Assembly: GCF_001717955.1 (NCBI RefSeq)
Contig: NZ_CP014168.1
Coordinates: 2,947,501 to 3,011,500, forward strand
DNA: 64,000 nucleotides
Reading direction: 5' to 3'
Origin: Sphingomonas panacis
GTDB taxonomy: Bacteria > Pseudomonadota > Alphaproteobacteria > Sphingomonadales > Sphingomonadaceae
Shown here in pieces: positions 17,554 through 27,989 of the stretch. Positions within the stretch are counted from its first letter, which is position 1. Every line of letters begins with the position of its first letter. The notes beneath the pieces were generated by a model. It saw only the letters and a program-made list of their open reading frames with translations, made no database searches and was not told where the DNA came from. The translations under genes were made by a program, and so were the position numbers.

Positions 17554-19236
17554 TTGGCGATTGAGCGACCAAAGGGCTGGCGGCTGTTCGTCGCGGCGCT
17601 GCGGACACGAAAGTCCGCGTCAATGCTGGCGCTGGGCTTCTCCTCGGGGTTGCCGTTCGCGCTGCTGATCGGCACGCTCAACGCCTGGCTTGGCGAAGTC
17701 GGCATCACGCTCGCCACGATCGGCGTGCTGTCGTGGATCGGCCTCGCCACCGCGTTCAAATTCCTGTGGTCGCCGCTGGTCGATCGCTTGCGCTTGCCGC
17801 TGCTCGGGCGGCTCGGGCGCCGCAAGAGCTGGATCGTGCTGTGCCAATCGATCATCATCATCGCGTTGCTCGGGCTGGTGACGACCAATCCCGCCGTGGA
17901 TATCGCGCATTTCGCGGGCTTCGCTTTCCTCGGCGCGGTCGCGTTCGCCACGCAGGATATCGCGATCGACGGCTGGCGGATCGACGTCGCCGACGAGACC
18001 ACGCCGGTCGAACTGCTCTCGGCGATCAATCAGCTCGGCTACCGTGTGGCGAGCATCGTCGGTGGCGCGATCGCGCTCTACATGGCGTCGCGGATGTCGT
18101 GGCCGACGGTGTATCTCGTCATGGCCGGCGTGATGACGCTGATGCTTCTCCTCGCGCTCGCCGCGCCCGATACGAAGCGCCCTTCGAACGCGGCAGTGGA
18201 TGCGCTGTCCGACGCAGGCGAAGTGAAACCGGGGCTGCGCGCGGTGGCGCTGTTGATCGTCGGCGCGAGCTGGACATGGGCGATCGTGACTCTGGTCAGC
18301 TTCATGGTCTCGATGCTGGCCGAACCGGTGCCCGGCGTGCCGAGGCCGTCGCCAGCGGATTTCCTCAAATTCTACGGCCCGGCGATTGTCGTCGCTACGG
18401 TGCTGGTGCCGCTTGGCGTCGCGGGCTGGGTCAATTGGCTCAAGGATCGCGGGCATGGCGTGCAAGCGCTCGCCGATGTCTCGCATTCGCCGCTGCGGAT
18501 CGCGGCGAACCATCTCTACGGCGCGCTGATCGCCCCGCTCGCCGACCTTGCCGAGCGGCTCGGCTGGGGCGTGCTGATCGTGATCGGGCTGATCCTCACC
18601 TATGCGCTCTGCTACAACGTATGGGCGTCGTTCGCGTACCCGTTCTACCTCGATTTCCTGCACTACACCAAGGACGAGGTGGCGTTCGCCTCGAAGGTGT
18701 TCGGCATCGTCATGACGATCCTCGGCACCGCGCTCGGCGGCTTCCTGTTCGTCAAGGTCGGGCGCTTCCCGACGGTGCTGGTGGGGGCGATCCTGCCGAT
18801 CTTCGGCAATTTCCTCTACGCCGATCTCGCCGACGGATCGCCGTACATCGATATGGTGCTCGGCGCGCTCCAGCTCGACCATCTCGCGGTCGCGCTCGGC
18901 AGTGACGAGCGCATGGCACGGCTGCTGCTGGCGATCTGCTACGAGAACGTCTCGACGGGGCTCGCGCTGGCGGCGTTCGTCGCATACCTTTCGAGCATCG
19001 TCAGCAAGAAGTTCGCCGCCGTGCAATATGCGGTGCTGTCATCGCTGACCTTCCTGATCGGCTCGCTGGGACGCGGACTCGCCGGCGAGATGTTCGACAC
19101 GCTCGGCTATGCGACGGTGTTCCGTTATGTCGCGGCAGTCGGGCTGCTGGCGATCGTGTTCGTGCTGCTCGAGTGGTGGCGCGCGTCACGCGTGGCGCGC
19201 GTGGCGGAAGCAGGGGGTACGGGCGAGGCGGCCTGA
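17554..19236 (+). CDS. AmpG-like MFS permease
   Basis: This 560-residue inner-membrane MFS protein belongs to the AmpG group, which imports anhydromuropeptides for cell-wall recycling. The N-terminal block is typical: LGFSSGLPFALLIGTLNAW, then FKFLWSPLVDRLRLP and LGRRKSWIVLCQ. About 12 or more hydrophobic segments follow, with a long central loop. It starts at TTG (17554) after a GGGGGTGAAGG ribosome region. No in-frame ATG precedes the conserved block. Some AmpG-like proteins carry other substrates, so transport specificity is inferred. A 47-residue frame starts 3 bases after its stop. Confidence 0.87.
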   Translation: MAIERPKGWRLFVAALRTRKSASMLALGFSSGLPFALLIGTLNAWLGEVGITLATIGVLSWIGLATAFKFLWSPLVDRLRLPLLGRLGRRKSWIVLCQSIIIIALLGLVTTNPAVDIAHFAGFAFLGAVAFATQDIAIDGWRIDVADETTPVELLSAINQLGYRVASIVGGAIALYMASRMSWPTVYLVMAGVMTLMLLLALAAPDTKRPSNAAVDALSDAGEVKPGLRAVALLIVGASWTWAIVTLVSFMVSMLAEPVPGVPRPSPADFLKFYGPAIVVATVLVPLGVAGWVNWLKDRGHGVQALADVSHSPLRIAANHLYGALIAPLADLAERLGWGVLIVIGLILTYALCYNVWASFAYPFYLDFLHYTKDEVAFASKVFGIVMTILGTALGGFLFVKVGRFPTVLVGAILPIFGNFLYADLADGSPYIDMVLGALQLDHLAVALGSDERMARLLLAICYENVSTGLALAAFVAYLSSIVSKKFAAVQYAVLSSLTFLIGSLGRGLAGEMFDTLGYATVFRYVAAVGLLAIVFVLLEWWRASRVARVAEAGGTGEAA

Positions 19237-19239
19237 GCG

Positions 19240-19383
19240 ATGCACGTCCTGCCCTTCATGGTCGTGTTCTGGATCGTCCGCGCGATCTACCGCTGGACGC
19301 GGCGTCGTTCGGTCGATGGCCGAACGTCGCCCGTCACCGTCGGCCTGCCGCCTCGCCCGCCGCTCGGCGACTATCGCGGGTAG
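19240..19383 (+). CDS. 47-residue single-pass membrane protein
   Basis: An ATG three bases after the AmpG-like gene opens a 47-codon frame. The product has one hydrophobic segment near the start (LPFMVVFWIVRAIYRW), a basic patch (TRRRS), and a Pro-rich C-terminus (VGLPPRPPLGDYRG). The close spacing suggests co-translation with the permease. No family is recognised, but the amphipathic design and the small size look like an accessory membrane peptide. Independent evidence of expression is absent. Confidence 0.5.
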   Translation: MHVLPFMVVFWIVRAIYRWTRRRSVDGRTSPVTVGLPPRPPLGDYRG

Positions 19384-19427
19384 ACCGGCTCGCCATCATT
19401 GGGCCGGTCGGAGACCGGACTCGGTTC

Positions 19428-19856
19428 TCAACCCCGCCCGATCGGGTGCCCTGCGTCGGCGAACGCGGCCGCCACCGCCGTCGTGCTCGCCAGCACGCCG
19501 TCAACGCAACGCATTCCAAGCAGGTCGGCGAGCAGCAGCGCCGCCGCCGCCGGTTCGCGCTCAACGCGGGCGAGCACGGTCAGCATCGCCGCCTCGGCGT
19601 GAGTGATGCGCGAGAAGCAACACGGCGCGATCGCGATCGTGACGCTGGTCTGGGTCGCGACATCGGCCATCAGTGCGCGCATCAGCATCAGCGGGCGGCG
19701 ATACGCCTTGCCAAATCCGCGCAGCATCGCATGCGCGGCGGTCGCGTCGTTCAGGCCGTGCGCGCCCATGCGGCGGAAGGCGAACAGGAACAGGCGCGCA
19801 TGGTCACATGCTGGCATATCTTGAAGCGTCAGCGCGGTGGTCGGGGCGATCGTCAT
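19428..19856 (-). CDS. Hypothetical protein, DUF6628-like
   Basis: This 142-residue Ala-rich, mostly helical protein has no signal peptide or metal motif. Recognisable segments are HARLFLFAFRRMGAHGLNDATAAHAML and RPLMLMRALMADVATQ, with a Cys pair in APCCFSR. I believe it matches DUF6628, a family found mainly in sphingomonads, but that name rests on memory of the pattern. The ATG at 19856 has AGGAG 8 bases upstream. It follows folC on the same strand with 60 bases between them and is probably a separate unit, given its own ribosome site and a low-GC leader. Confidence 0.7.
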   Translation of the reverse strand: MTIAPTTALTLQDMPACDHARLFLFAFRRMGAHGLNDATAAHAMLRGFGKAYRRPLMLMRALMADVATQTSVTIAIAPCCFSRITHAEAAMLTVLARVEREPAAAALLLADLLGMRCVDGVLASTTAVAAAFADAGHPIGRG

Positions 19857-19916
19857 CAACTGCTCTCCTGCAACGCAAGAGAGACTGACGTTTCAGCTAT
19901 TGCAAGTCAATCGCAA

Positions 19917-21263
19917 TTAGTCGGGCCGCTCGCCATTCGCGTCGAGCACGCCGCCGGCGAGATACAACGATCCGAGAATCAGCACGATCGGCGGCTCGGC
20001 CGGGTCGGCGATCTGCGCGATATCGGCAAGTGCGGCGGGTACATCCTCGGCGGTATGTGCGGCGATGCCCAACGAGCGCGCCACCCCGGCGAGCGCAGCC
20101 GGCGCGTGATGTTCATGATCGGGCACCGGCACCGCGTACAAAGTGGTGGCCAGCGACGCGAACGGCGCGAGCAGCCCGGCGGCATCCTTGTTCGATAGCA
20201 TGCCGAGTACAAGATGCACCTCGCCGCGCCCGATGCCGGGATGCGCCAGCGACTCGAGCGTGGCGGCGATCACCCCCGCCGCCGCCGGATTGTGCCCGCC
20301 ATCGAGCCAGAGCTGGCTCCCCGGCGGCAGCAGATCGACAAGCGGGCCGGGCGCGAGTCGTTGCATCCGGGCCGGCCAGGTCGTGTGAAGCGCGGCGGCG
20401 CGATAGGCCTCAGTCGGAATGTCGAGCGCGCGCTGATGGCGCAGCATCGCGACGGCGAGCGCAAGATTGCCCGGCTGGTGCGGCCCGGCCATGCGCGGCA
20501 TCGGCAAGACGAGGGCACCGGCGGCGTCTTCGTAGCGAAGCTGATCGCCGACGCTGTAGCGCCAGTCGCGGCCGAGCGCGATTACCGGCGCGTCGGCATG
20601 TTCGGCGGCGCGGGCGATTCGCTCGGTCACGCCGGGCGCGTAAGCCATCGTCACCAGCGGCACGCCCGGCTTGGCGATGCCGGCCTTTTCGGCGGCGATG
20701 TCCTCGGCGGAATGACCGAGGAATGCCTGATGGTCGATGCCGAGTTGCGCGATGCCGGTGATGGCGGGCGCGGGGATGACGTTGGTCGCATCGAGCCGAC
20801 CGCCCAGACCGACCTCGATGATGCACGCATCCGCCGGTGTGCGCGCGAAGGCGAGGAAGGCGGCGGCGGTCGTCACCTCGAAGAAACTCGCGCTGATGCC
20901 GTCGGCGCCCTCTTCAGCCGCGTCGAGCACTTCGGAGAGCAGCGCGGCGAGCGTATCGTCCTCGATCAGCGCGCCGGCGATGCGGATGCGCTCGTTGAAA
21001 CGGACGAGGTGCGGGCTGGTATAAACATGGACTGAAAGGCCAGCCGCCTCGATCGCCGAGCGCAGGAACGCGCAGGTCGAGCCCTTGCCGTTGGTGCCGG
21101 CGACATGGAACACCGGCGGCAGCCGCAGGTGCGGGTCGCCGAGCCGGGCGAGCAGGGCGGTGATCCGTTCCAGCCCGAGGATATCGGCACCGGGCGACAG
21201 CGCCCAAAGCCGGTCGAGCTGCGTCTGTACGGCGGGGGCGGAGGAGGTGGCGTGATCCGGCAT
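19917..21263 (-). CDS. folC: Bifunctional folylpolyglutamate / dihydrofolate synthase
   Basis: This 448-residue Mur-ligase-type ATPase adds glutamate to dihydropteroate and folates. The P-loop GTNGKGSTCAF lies near residue 52, followed by TSPHLVRFNERIRI, the family motif FFEVTTAAAFLAF, the metal site EVGLGGRLDATN and, towards the C-terminus, LWLDGGHNPAAA and LVLGMLSNKD. The length is typical. It is the last gene of the trp-accD-folC series on the minus strand, an arrangement shared by many Alphaproteobacteria. A hairpin separates it from accD. Confidence 0.96.
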   Translation of the reverse strand: MPDHATSSAPAVQTQLDRLWALSPGADILGLERITALLARLGDPHLRLPPVFHVAGTNGKGSTCAFLRSAIEAAGLSVHVYTSPHLVRFNERIRIAGALIEDDTLAALLSEVLDAAEEGADGISASFFEVTTAAAFLAFARTPADACIIEVGLGGRLDATNVIPAPAITGIAQLGIDHQAFLGHSAEDIAAEKAGIAKPGVPLVTMAYAPGVTERIARAAEHADAPVIALGRDWRYSVGDQLRYEDAAGALVLPMPRMAGPHQPGNLALAVAMLRHQRALDIPTEAYRAAALHTTWPARMQRLAPGPLVDLLPPGSQLWLDGGHNPAAAGVIAATLESLAHPGIGRGEVHLVLGMLSNKDAAGLLAPFASLATTLYAVPVPDHEHHAPAALAGVARSLGIAAHTAEDVPAALADIAQIADPAEPPIVLILGSLYLAGGVLDANGERPD

Positions 21264-21277
21264 TTCAAATACCTAAA

Positions 21278-21300
21278 GCCCTCTCCGGCGGGGAGAGGGC
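21278..21300 (-). terminator. Hairpin between accD and folC
   Basis: A 9-bp perfect stem (GCCCTCTCC / GGAGAGGGC) with a 5-base loop lies in the 48-base accD-folC gap. On the minus strand it is followed by only a short T-containing run (TTTAGG), so it may reduce rather than end transcription into folC, or stabilise the accD transcript. Confidence 0.45.
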
Positions 21301-21311
21301 GTTTGTTTTGC

Positions 21312-22169
21312 TTACGCCGCCGCTTTCGCGCCGAGGAAATCGACGACGCTTGCCAGCGTCGCGCGCAGATCCTTGCGGTGCTTGACCATGTCGAGCATGC
21401 CGTGTTCGAGCAGATATTCCGCGCGCTGGAAGCCCTCGGGCAGCTTCTCGCGGATGGTCTGTTCGATCACGCGCTGGCCGGCGAAGCCGATCAGCGCGCC
21501 CGGTTCGGCGATCTGGACGTCGCCGAGCATCGCGTAGCTCGCCGTCACACCGCCGGTGGTGGGGTCGGTCAGCACCGCGATATAGGGCAGGCCCGCATCG
21601 TGGAGCATCTGGATCGCCACGGTCGAGCGCGGCATCTGCATCAGGCTGAGAATGCCCTCCTGCATGCGCGCGCCGCCGGCGGCGGTGAAGATGATGTACG
21701 GGCAGTTCTCCGCGATCGCCGCCTCGACGCCGCGCACGAACGCTTCGCCGACGGCAAGCCCCATCGATCCGCCCATGAAGGCGAAATCCTGCACGCCGAC
21801 GACGACCTTAAGTCCCTCGATCTTGCCCTTGGCGGTGGCGAGCGCGTCGATTTCCTCGGTCGCGGCGCGCGCGGCCTTGAGGCGATCGGAATAGCGCTTG
21901 GTGTCGCGGAACTTGAGCGGATCTTCGGGCACCTTGGGGATCGGCAGCACGGTATAGCCCGGATCGAGCGTATATTCGAAGCGCAGCGCCGGCCCGATCC
22001 GCTCATGGAAATCGCAATGCGGGCAGACGTGAAGGTTGTCCTCCAGTTCCTTGACGAACACCATCTGACCGCACCCCTTGCACTTGTGCCAGAGGTTGTC
22101 GGTGCTCGTGTCCACCTTCTTGGGGACGACGAGCGACAGGGCGTTGCGAACGTTGTCGAGCCAACTCAT
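21312..22169 (-). CDS. accD: Acetyl-CoA carboxylase carboxyltransferase subunit beta
   Basis: This 285-residue subunit, with AccA (encoded at 45622-46569), transfers carboxyl from carboxybiotin to acetyl-CoA in fatty-acid synthesis. The N-terminal Cys4 zinc ribbon is visible as CKGCG near 30 and CPHCD near 49, followed by the crotonase-like core with [24 protein letters not shown] and [15 protein letters not shown]. The start overlaps the trpA stop by four bases, so translation is coupled to the trp genes. Confidence 0.97.
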   Translation of the reverse strand: MSWLDNVRNALSLVVPKKVDTSTDNLWHKCKGCGQMVFVKELEDNLHVCPHCDFHERIGPALRFEYTLDPGYTVLPIPKVPEDPLKFRDTKRYSDRLKAARAATEEIDALATAKGKIEGLKVVVGVQDFAFMGGSMGLAVGEAFVRGVEAAIAENCPYIIFTAAGGARMQEGILSLMQMPRSTVAIQMLHDAGLPYIAVLTDPTTGGVTASYAMLGDVQIAEPGALIGFAGQRVIEQTIREKLPEGFQRAEYLLEHGMLDMVKHRKDLRATLASVVDFLGAKAAA

Positions 22170-22969
22170 GCGGCGATGTCCTGACGGGCCGACGCGATGG
22201 CGGCGGCGAGGGAGGCGATATAGGCGCGCACCGGCTCGGGCGCATTCGCGCCGTGCTGTCCAACCAGCTCGACGATCGCCGAGCCGACCACGACACCATC
22301 GGCGACGCGTGCGACAGCGGCGGCCTGTTCGGGTGTGCGGATGCCGAAGCCGACCGCGACGGGCAGATCGGTCGCGGCCTTGAGGCGGGCGACGGCCTCT
22401 TCGATCGAGGCCTGTGCGGCCTGCTGCTTGCCGGTGATGCCCGCGACCGAAACGTAATAGAGAAACCCCGACGCGCCATCGAGTACCTGCGGCAAGCGCG
22501 CCGCATCGGTGGTGGGCGTGGCGAGGCGGATCAGGTCGATCCCGGCGGACCGGAGCGCGGGGCCGAGGTCAGCATCCTCCTCGGGCGGGATATCGACGCA
22601 GATCACGCCGCTCACGCCCGCATCAGCAGCGGCGGCGGAGAACCATTCGGGGCCGCGCACCGTCATCGGATTGGCATAGCCCATCAGCACCAGCGGCACA
22701 TGCGGATGCCGGGCGCGGAAGGTCTTGGCGATGGCGAACACGTCGGCGGTCTTGGTGCCGGCTGCGAAGCTGCGCAAATTGGCCGACTGGATCGCCGCGC
22801 CGTCCGCCATCGGATCGGTGAAGGGCATGCCGAGTTCGATCACGTCAGCCCCACCCGCGACCAGCGCGTCGAGGATGGCGGGCGTGGCGTCGGGCGACGG
22901 ATCGCCGGCGGTGACGAACGCGACGAGCGCGGGGCGACCTTGTGCGAAGGCGTCCGAGAGAATGGTCAT
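22166..22969 (-). CDS. trpA: Tryptophan synthase alpha subunit
   Basis: This 267-residue TIM-barrel subunit cleaves indole-3-glycerol phosphate and passes indole to TrpB. Catalytic Glu lies in [15 protein letters not shown] near residue 47-50 and catalytic Asp in CVDIPPEE. The phosphate-binding [10 protein letters not shown] and VVVGSAIVE segments close the barrel. Its start overlaps a 65-residue frame upstream and its stop overlaps accD, so trpB, the small frame, trpA and accD form one coupled chain. Confidence 0.97.
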   Translation of the reverse strand: MTILSDAFAQGRPALVAFVTAGDPSPDATPAILDALVAGGADVIELGMPFTDPMADGAAIQSANLRSFAAGTKTADVFAIAKTFRARHPHVPLVLMGYANPMTVRGPEWFSAAAADAGVSGVICVDIPPEEDADLGPALRSAGIDLIRLATPTTDAARLPQVLDGASGFLYYVSVAGITGKQQAAQASIEEAVARLKAATDLPVAVGFGIRTPEQAAAVARVADGVVVGSAIVELVGQHGANAPEPVRAYIASLAAAIASARQDIAA

Positions 22970-23159
22970 CGACGCCCCCGCGATTGCGCGACGATCTGTG
23001 AGACGGCACCGACGATAGCGCCCGTCGCGAGCGCTTCACCGAGGCGCGGCGCGCGCAGACCCCAGTTGGCGAAGCCCAGCCCGTATTGGGTGATCTCGCG
23101 AACGAGCGCGGCGGTGATCGCGCCGACGACGATCCCGGTGAGAAGACTCCGCACGCTGA

Positions 23160-23163
<4 letters not shown>
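22966..23163 (-). CDS. 65-residue membrane protein between trpB and trpA
   Basis: The ATG overlaps the trpB stop and the TGA overlaps the trpA start, each by the sequence ATGA, so the frame sits exactly between the two tryptophan synthase genes. The product has a strongly hydrophobic start ([20 protein letters not shown]), an amphipathic middle ([16 protein letters not shown]), a second hydrophobic stretch ([16 protein letters not shown]) and a basic end (QSRGRR), suggesting a two-pass or hairpin inner-membrane peptide. No family is recognised. It could be unrelated to tryptophan and simply carried in the operon, or could tie the synthase to the membrane. Confidence 0.72.
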
Positions 23164-24389
<1,226 letters not shown>

Positions 24390-24447
24390 AGCCGCGAGGC
24401 CTTAAAGCGGGGCGAGCGCGCTGTCACGCCCCCGCCGTCGCGTTGCC

Positions 24448-24532
24448 GTCGCCCCGGCGAAGGCCGGGGCCGCTGTGTTTTGCGCGAGCCGGGTGCCACA
24501 AACATAACGGCCCCGGCCTGCGCCGGGGCGAC
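24448..24532. repeat. Dyad repeat, family C (GTCGCCCCGG arms)
   Basis: Inverted arms GTCGCCCCGGCGAAGGCCGG... (24448-24471) and its near-complement (24509-24532) flank 37 bases. Each arm is also a hairpin on its own (CCCCGGC / GCCGGGG). A single-arm relative occurs at 49567-49593. It fills most of the trpF-trpB gap. Confidence 0.8.
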
Positions 24533-24538
24533 GAAAGT

Positions 24539-25177
24539 TCAGGCGGTTCTGATCGCTTCCAGAAACGCCCTGATCTTGGCCACATCCTTGATCCCCGGCG
24601 CACTTTCGACGCCCGAGGACACATCGACCAGAGTCGCGCCGGTTCGCGTGATCGCGTCGCGCACGTTCGCAGGATCGAGCCCGCCCGACAGCGCCCAGGG
24701 CAGCGGGTGGCGGAAGCCGTCGAGCAGGCTCCAGTCGAACCGCACCCCCATGCCGCCGGGCAGCGCGGCGCCGGGCGGGGTCTTGGCGTCGTAGAGGATG
24801 CGGTCGGCCGCGCCCATGAAGCTGGCGGCGGCGGCGAGGTCCATGCGGGTGCGGATTGCGACGGCGGCCCAGATTTCGCGGCCGGTTTTCGCACGGATCG
24901 CGGCGGCGCGGGCGGGGCTGGTGTTGTGGAGTTGGAGCGCGTCAAGCTGCCCGGCATCAACCACCGACTCGATCAGCGCGTCATCGGGGTCGACCAAGAC
25001 GCCGACTCGCCTGACATGCGCCGGCACGCGCGCCGCGAGCTGCGCCGCCAGATCGCGCGAGAGATTGCGCGGCGACGGCGCGAAGAACACGAAGCCGACA
25101 TGGCTCGCCCCGCCGGAGATGGCGGCATCAAGCGTTGTCGGCGTGGACAGGCCACAGATCTTGGCGGTGGTTGGCAT
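24539..25177 (-). CDS. trpF: Phosphoribosylanthranilate isomerase
   Basis: This 212-residue TIM-barrel enzyme catalyses the Amadori rearrangement of phosphoribosylanthranilate. KICGLSTP with catalytic Cys lies near residue 6, FFAPSPRNLS near 32, VGVLVDPDD with the catalytic Asp follows, LDALQLHN lies near 83, and the final phosphate site reads LSGGLDPANVRDAI. I chose the ATG at 25177 (MPTTAKICGL). An in-frame ATG at 25213 adds 12 atypical residues. It is divergent from radA, with the LexA-like box in the intergenic space. Confidence 0.93.
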   Translation of the reverse strand: MPTTAKICGLSTPTTLDAAISGGASHVGFVFFAPSPRNLSRDLAAQLAARVPAHVRRVGVLVDPDDALIESVVDAGQLDALQLHNTSPARAAAIRAKTGREIWAAVAIRTRMDLAAAASFMGAADRILYDAKTPPGAALPGGMGVRFDWSLLDGFRHPLPWALSGGLDPANVRDAITRTGATLVDVSSGVESAPGIKDVAKIRAFLEAIRTA

Positions 25178-25228
25178 GCCCGGCCCATTCCCCACTTTGG
25201 CAACGGTGTCCATCCTGACGAGAATTCT

Positions 25229-25243
25229 GTTCCCCTATCGTTC
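25229..25243 (+). promoter_or_regulatory. Candidate LexA (SOS) box upstream of radA
   Basis: GTTC, seven bases (CCCTATC), GTTC is an exact match to the alphaproteobacterial LexA site GTTC-N7-GTTC. It ends 21 bases before the radA ATG and 52 bases from the chosen trpF start, so it could cover the radA promoter or ribosome-binding region. RadA works in recombination repair, which makes SOS control sensible. The match is exact but short. Confidence 0.55.
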
Positions 25244-25264
25244 CGTTTTGTTTAGCATGGGCGC

Positions 25265-26635
25265 ATGGCAAAACCCCAGAAGCGCTATGTCTGCCAATCC
25301 TGCGGTTCGGTGTCGCATCGCTGGGCGGGGCAGTGCGGCGATTGTTCGGAGTGGAACACGCTCGTTGAGGAGGTGAGCGGCGTCGTCACGCCGTTCCAGG
25401 CCAAGCATAACCTTCAGGGCGGCGGTCGGTTCATCATGCTGTCGGGTCTCGACGCCGACGTCGAACTGCCCGAACGGATGGCGAGCGGCATCGCCGAGTT
25501 CGACCGCGCGCTCGGCGGCGGTTTCGTCGAGGGGTCGGCGACGCTGATCGGCGGCGATCCGGGCATCGGCAAATCGACCCTGCTGCTCCAAGCGGCGGCG
25601 AAGATGGCGCTCGCCGGCAAGAGCGTCGCCTATGTCTCGGGCGAGGAAGCGGCGGATCAGGTGCGGCTGCGCGCGCGGCGGCTCGGTCTCGGCACCGCGC
25701 CGGTGCAACTCGCCTCGGCGACCTCGACGCGCGATATCCTGACGACGCTGTCGCAGGGCACGCCGCCCGATCTGCTGGTGATCGATTCGATCCAGACGAT
25801 GCATTCGGACCTGATCGAAGGCGCGCCCGGCACGGTCAGCCAAGTGCGCGCGTCGTCGCAGGAACTGATCCGTTTCGCCAAGGAACGCGGCACCGCAGTG
25901 GTGCTGGTCGGACATGTCACCAAGGACGGCAGCATCGCCGGGCCGCGCGTGCTCGAACATATGGTCGATACCGTGCTGAGCTTCGAGGGCGAGCGCAGCC
26001 ACCAGTATCGCATCCTGCGCGCGGTGAAGAACCGCTTCGGCGGCACCGACGAGATCGGCGTGTTCGCGATGGTGGCGGAAGGGCTGACCGAGATCTCCAA
26101 CCCCTCGGCACTGTTCCTCACCCAGCGCGACGAGGGCGTGACCGGCACCACCGTCTTCCCCGCGCTGGAGGGCACGCGCCCGGTGCTGGTCGAGATTCAG
26201 GCGCTTGTGGTGAGACTGGCGAGCGGCGCGACGCCAAGACGAGCGGTGGTCGGCTGGGACAGCGGCCGTTTGGCGATGATCCTCGCCGTGCTGGAGGCAC
26301 GCTGCGGGCTCAGCTTCTCGGCGTGCGAAGTCTATCTCAACATCGCCGGCGGCTACCGCGTGCAGGATCCCGCCGCCGATCTCGCGGTCGCGGCGGCGCT
26401 GGTGTCCGCGCTGTCCGAGCGGCCGGTGCCGGTCGATGCGGTCGCATTCGGCGAGATCGCGTTGTCAGGCGAAGTCCGCCCCGTCGCACACGGCCCGCTG
26501 CGCATGAAGGAAGCCGCCAAGCTCGGCTTCGAACGCGCGCTGGTGCCGGCGGCGAGCACGGGCGAAAAGACGACATTGTCGCTGACGGGCTTTCGCACGC
26601 TCGGCCAGTTGGTCGAGCATATGCTCGGGCGGTAG
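25265..26635 (+). CDS. radA: DNA repair protein RadA
   Basis: This 456-residue RecA-like ATPase helps branch migration and processing of recombination intermediates. All parts are present: N-terminal zinc finger (CQSCG...CGDCSEW), Walker A GGDPGIGKST near residue 97, Walker B region LLVIDSIQT, the RadA-specific KNRFGG near 257, and a C-terminal Lon-protease-like domain (VYLNIAGGYRVQDPAADLAVAAAL, cut here by a single alignment). The ATG at 25265 is the natural start. A candidate LexA box sits just upstream. Confidence 0.96.
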   Translation: MAKPQKRYVCQSCGSVSHRWAGQCGDCSEWNTLVEEVSGVVTPFQAKHNLQGGGRFIMLSGLDADVELPERMASGIAEFDRALGGGFVEGSATLIGGDPGIGKSTLLLQAAAKMALAGKSVAYVSGEEAADQVRLRARRLGLGTAPVQLASATSTRDILTTLSQGTPPDLLVIDSIQTMHSDLIEGAPGTVSQVRASSQELIRFAKERGTAVVLVGHVTKDGSIAGPRVLEHMVDTVLSFEGERSHQYRILRAVKNRFGGTDEIGVFAMVAEGLTEISNPSALFLTQRDEGVTGTTVFPALEGTRPVLVEIQALVVRLASGATPRRAVVGWDSGRLAMILAVLEARCGLSFSACEVYLNIAGGYRVQDPAADLAVAAALVSALSERPVPVDAVAFGEIALSGEVRPVAHGPLRMKEAAKLGFERALVPAASTGEKTTLSLTGFRTLGQLVEHMLGR

Positions 26636-26705
26636 GCGAGGCGCCCGATCGCATCGCATGCTTTATACTGCTAAGGGGAACGCCTGCGGGGGCGGATTGG
26701 GGGCG

Positions 26706-27900
26706 ATGATGGGCAGACGTGCATATTGGTGGATGTTCGTGGCAGCAGGGCTGTACATGGCCGGGCCAGCCTATGCCGACACGCCAGCGTTACCGACAGC
26801 CCCGCACGGCACGATCAAACTTCCGTACGGCGGCGATGTTGTTGTCGAATTTCATGCGAGCGGCGAGATGGCGGTGCTGTCCGCGCGCATGCCCGACGGC
26901 CAGATTGGTCCAATCGGCAAGATCGAGAGTCCGACCGGCGCATTGAAGATGCTGGCAGATCGAAGGCTCGCGCCGCTTTGGCCGGCGTTGCTCGCTTGGG
27001 CTGGTCCGGATTTGGTTCTGCTGCGGGATCGGGAGGTGGCAGAGCAAGCTTGCCGCCGACGCGGGGTTCCTTGCGGCGACGATGAACGCGACGTCGAACG
27101 AACAATGGATGGGCGACCCGGCTTTGGAGGGCGTGTTGCATTATGCGAAAGTCGTCGCGGATGCTGGTCGACCACAAGATGCAGTCACGCTCCTCGAGCA
27201 ACGGTATGCAACCTTTACCAAGGATCCTGCTCAGGCTGCCTCCCGGATATTTCTGCTCGCGCGTGAAGCCATCATTCGGTTCGATGCCGGTGAGCGTGAG
27301 GCCGCGATCGACTTGTTGGAGCGAGCGGCTCAGGATGCGTCGTTGGAAGGCGAGTATAAGCTCAACATCGACGTTAACCAGGCGATGTTGCAAGCGCGTG
27401 CTGGGCAATATCAAGCCGCGTTCGTCGTTATAAACGATGCCTGGCGCCGGTTCGACGCACAGAACGCGGACGCAGAGGAGTCCTTCAAGGTTCCGTCGAG
27501 CGAGGCGAATTTCGCGTGGATCAAGGCGTGCGCACTCGATGGCTTAGGGCAACATGAAAAAGCGCGTTCCTTGATGGCGCAGATCGATGCCGGAACGCCG
27601 CGCTCACCGGATCGGGCGGTCGAGGCGCAAGCGAGGATCAACGGATTTGTGTGCATGCATGACGACGCCTCTCTGGCAGACGAGTTCGTCGCACAACTCG
27701 CAACGGCAATACCATTATCTGACGTTTTCGTCTTGATGCAGCCCGAAAGCCACTTCGATGCCCGAGAGCGGGCGACCGTCGCCGCCGCGCTCCGGCGACC
27801 GGTTGTGGCGGAATCTCTCGCGGTAAGGGCGCGTTTACTGGCGCCCGCATTTCAACCTGCCTTGGAAAACTGGGCTAGTACCGCGCCTCGACCACACTGA
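26706..27900 (+). pseudogene. Frameshifted gene for a secreted helical-repeat protein
   Basis: A start at 26706 gives a signal peptide (WWMFVAAGLYMAGPAYA) and a plausible mature N-terminus (GTIKLPYGGDVVVEFHASG) continuing to about 27030. There the reading turns into a Cys/Arg-rich string typical of a wrong frame. The adjacent frame becomes protein-like from about 27040 (SKLAADAGFLAATMNATSNE) and runs to 27900 with Ala/Leu-rich helical, TPR-like repeats (DAVTLLEQRYATF, AAIDLLERAAQDAS, KARSLMAQIDAG). One base change near 27020-27050 would join them into one protein of about 400 residues. It may be a real mutation or a sequencing error. Two separate genes remain possible, with the second starting at 27082. 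It interrupts the usual radA-cvpA adjacency. Confidence 0.6.
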
Positions 27901-27989
27901 GTGCGCAACATAGGCATCCACGACGCCGTTGTGTCATATATAGACAACACACTCGACACACACCGCTCCGGCATCGTAAGCGCGCCCGC

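Noticed and set aside
25177..25213. Extended trpF start at 25213
   Set aside because: The extra 12 residues are not typical of the family, and the conserved start lies right after the ATG at 25177.
27082..27900. Independent gene starting at the ATG at 27082
   Set aside because: The frame is protein-like for about 40 bases before that ATG, and no good ribosome site exists, so I favour a frameshift joining it to the signal-peptide frame.
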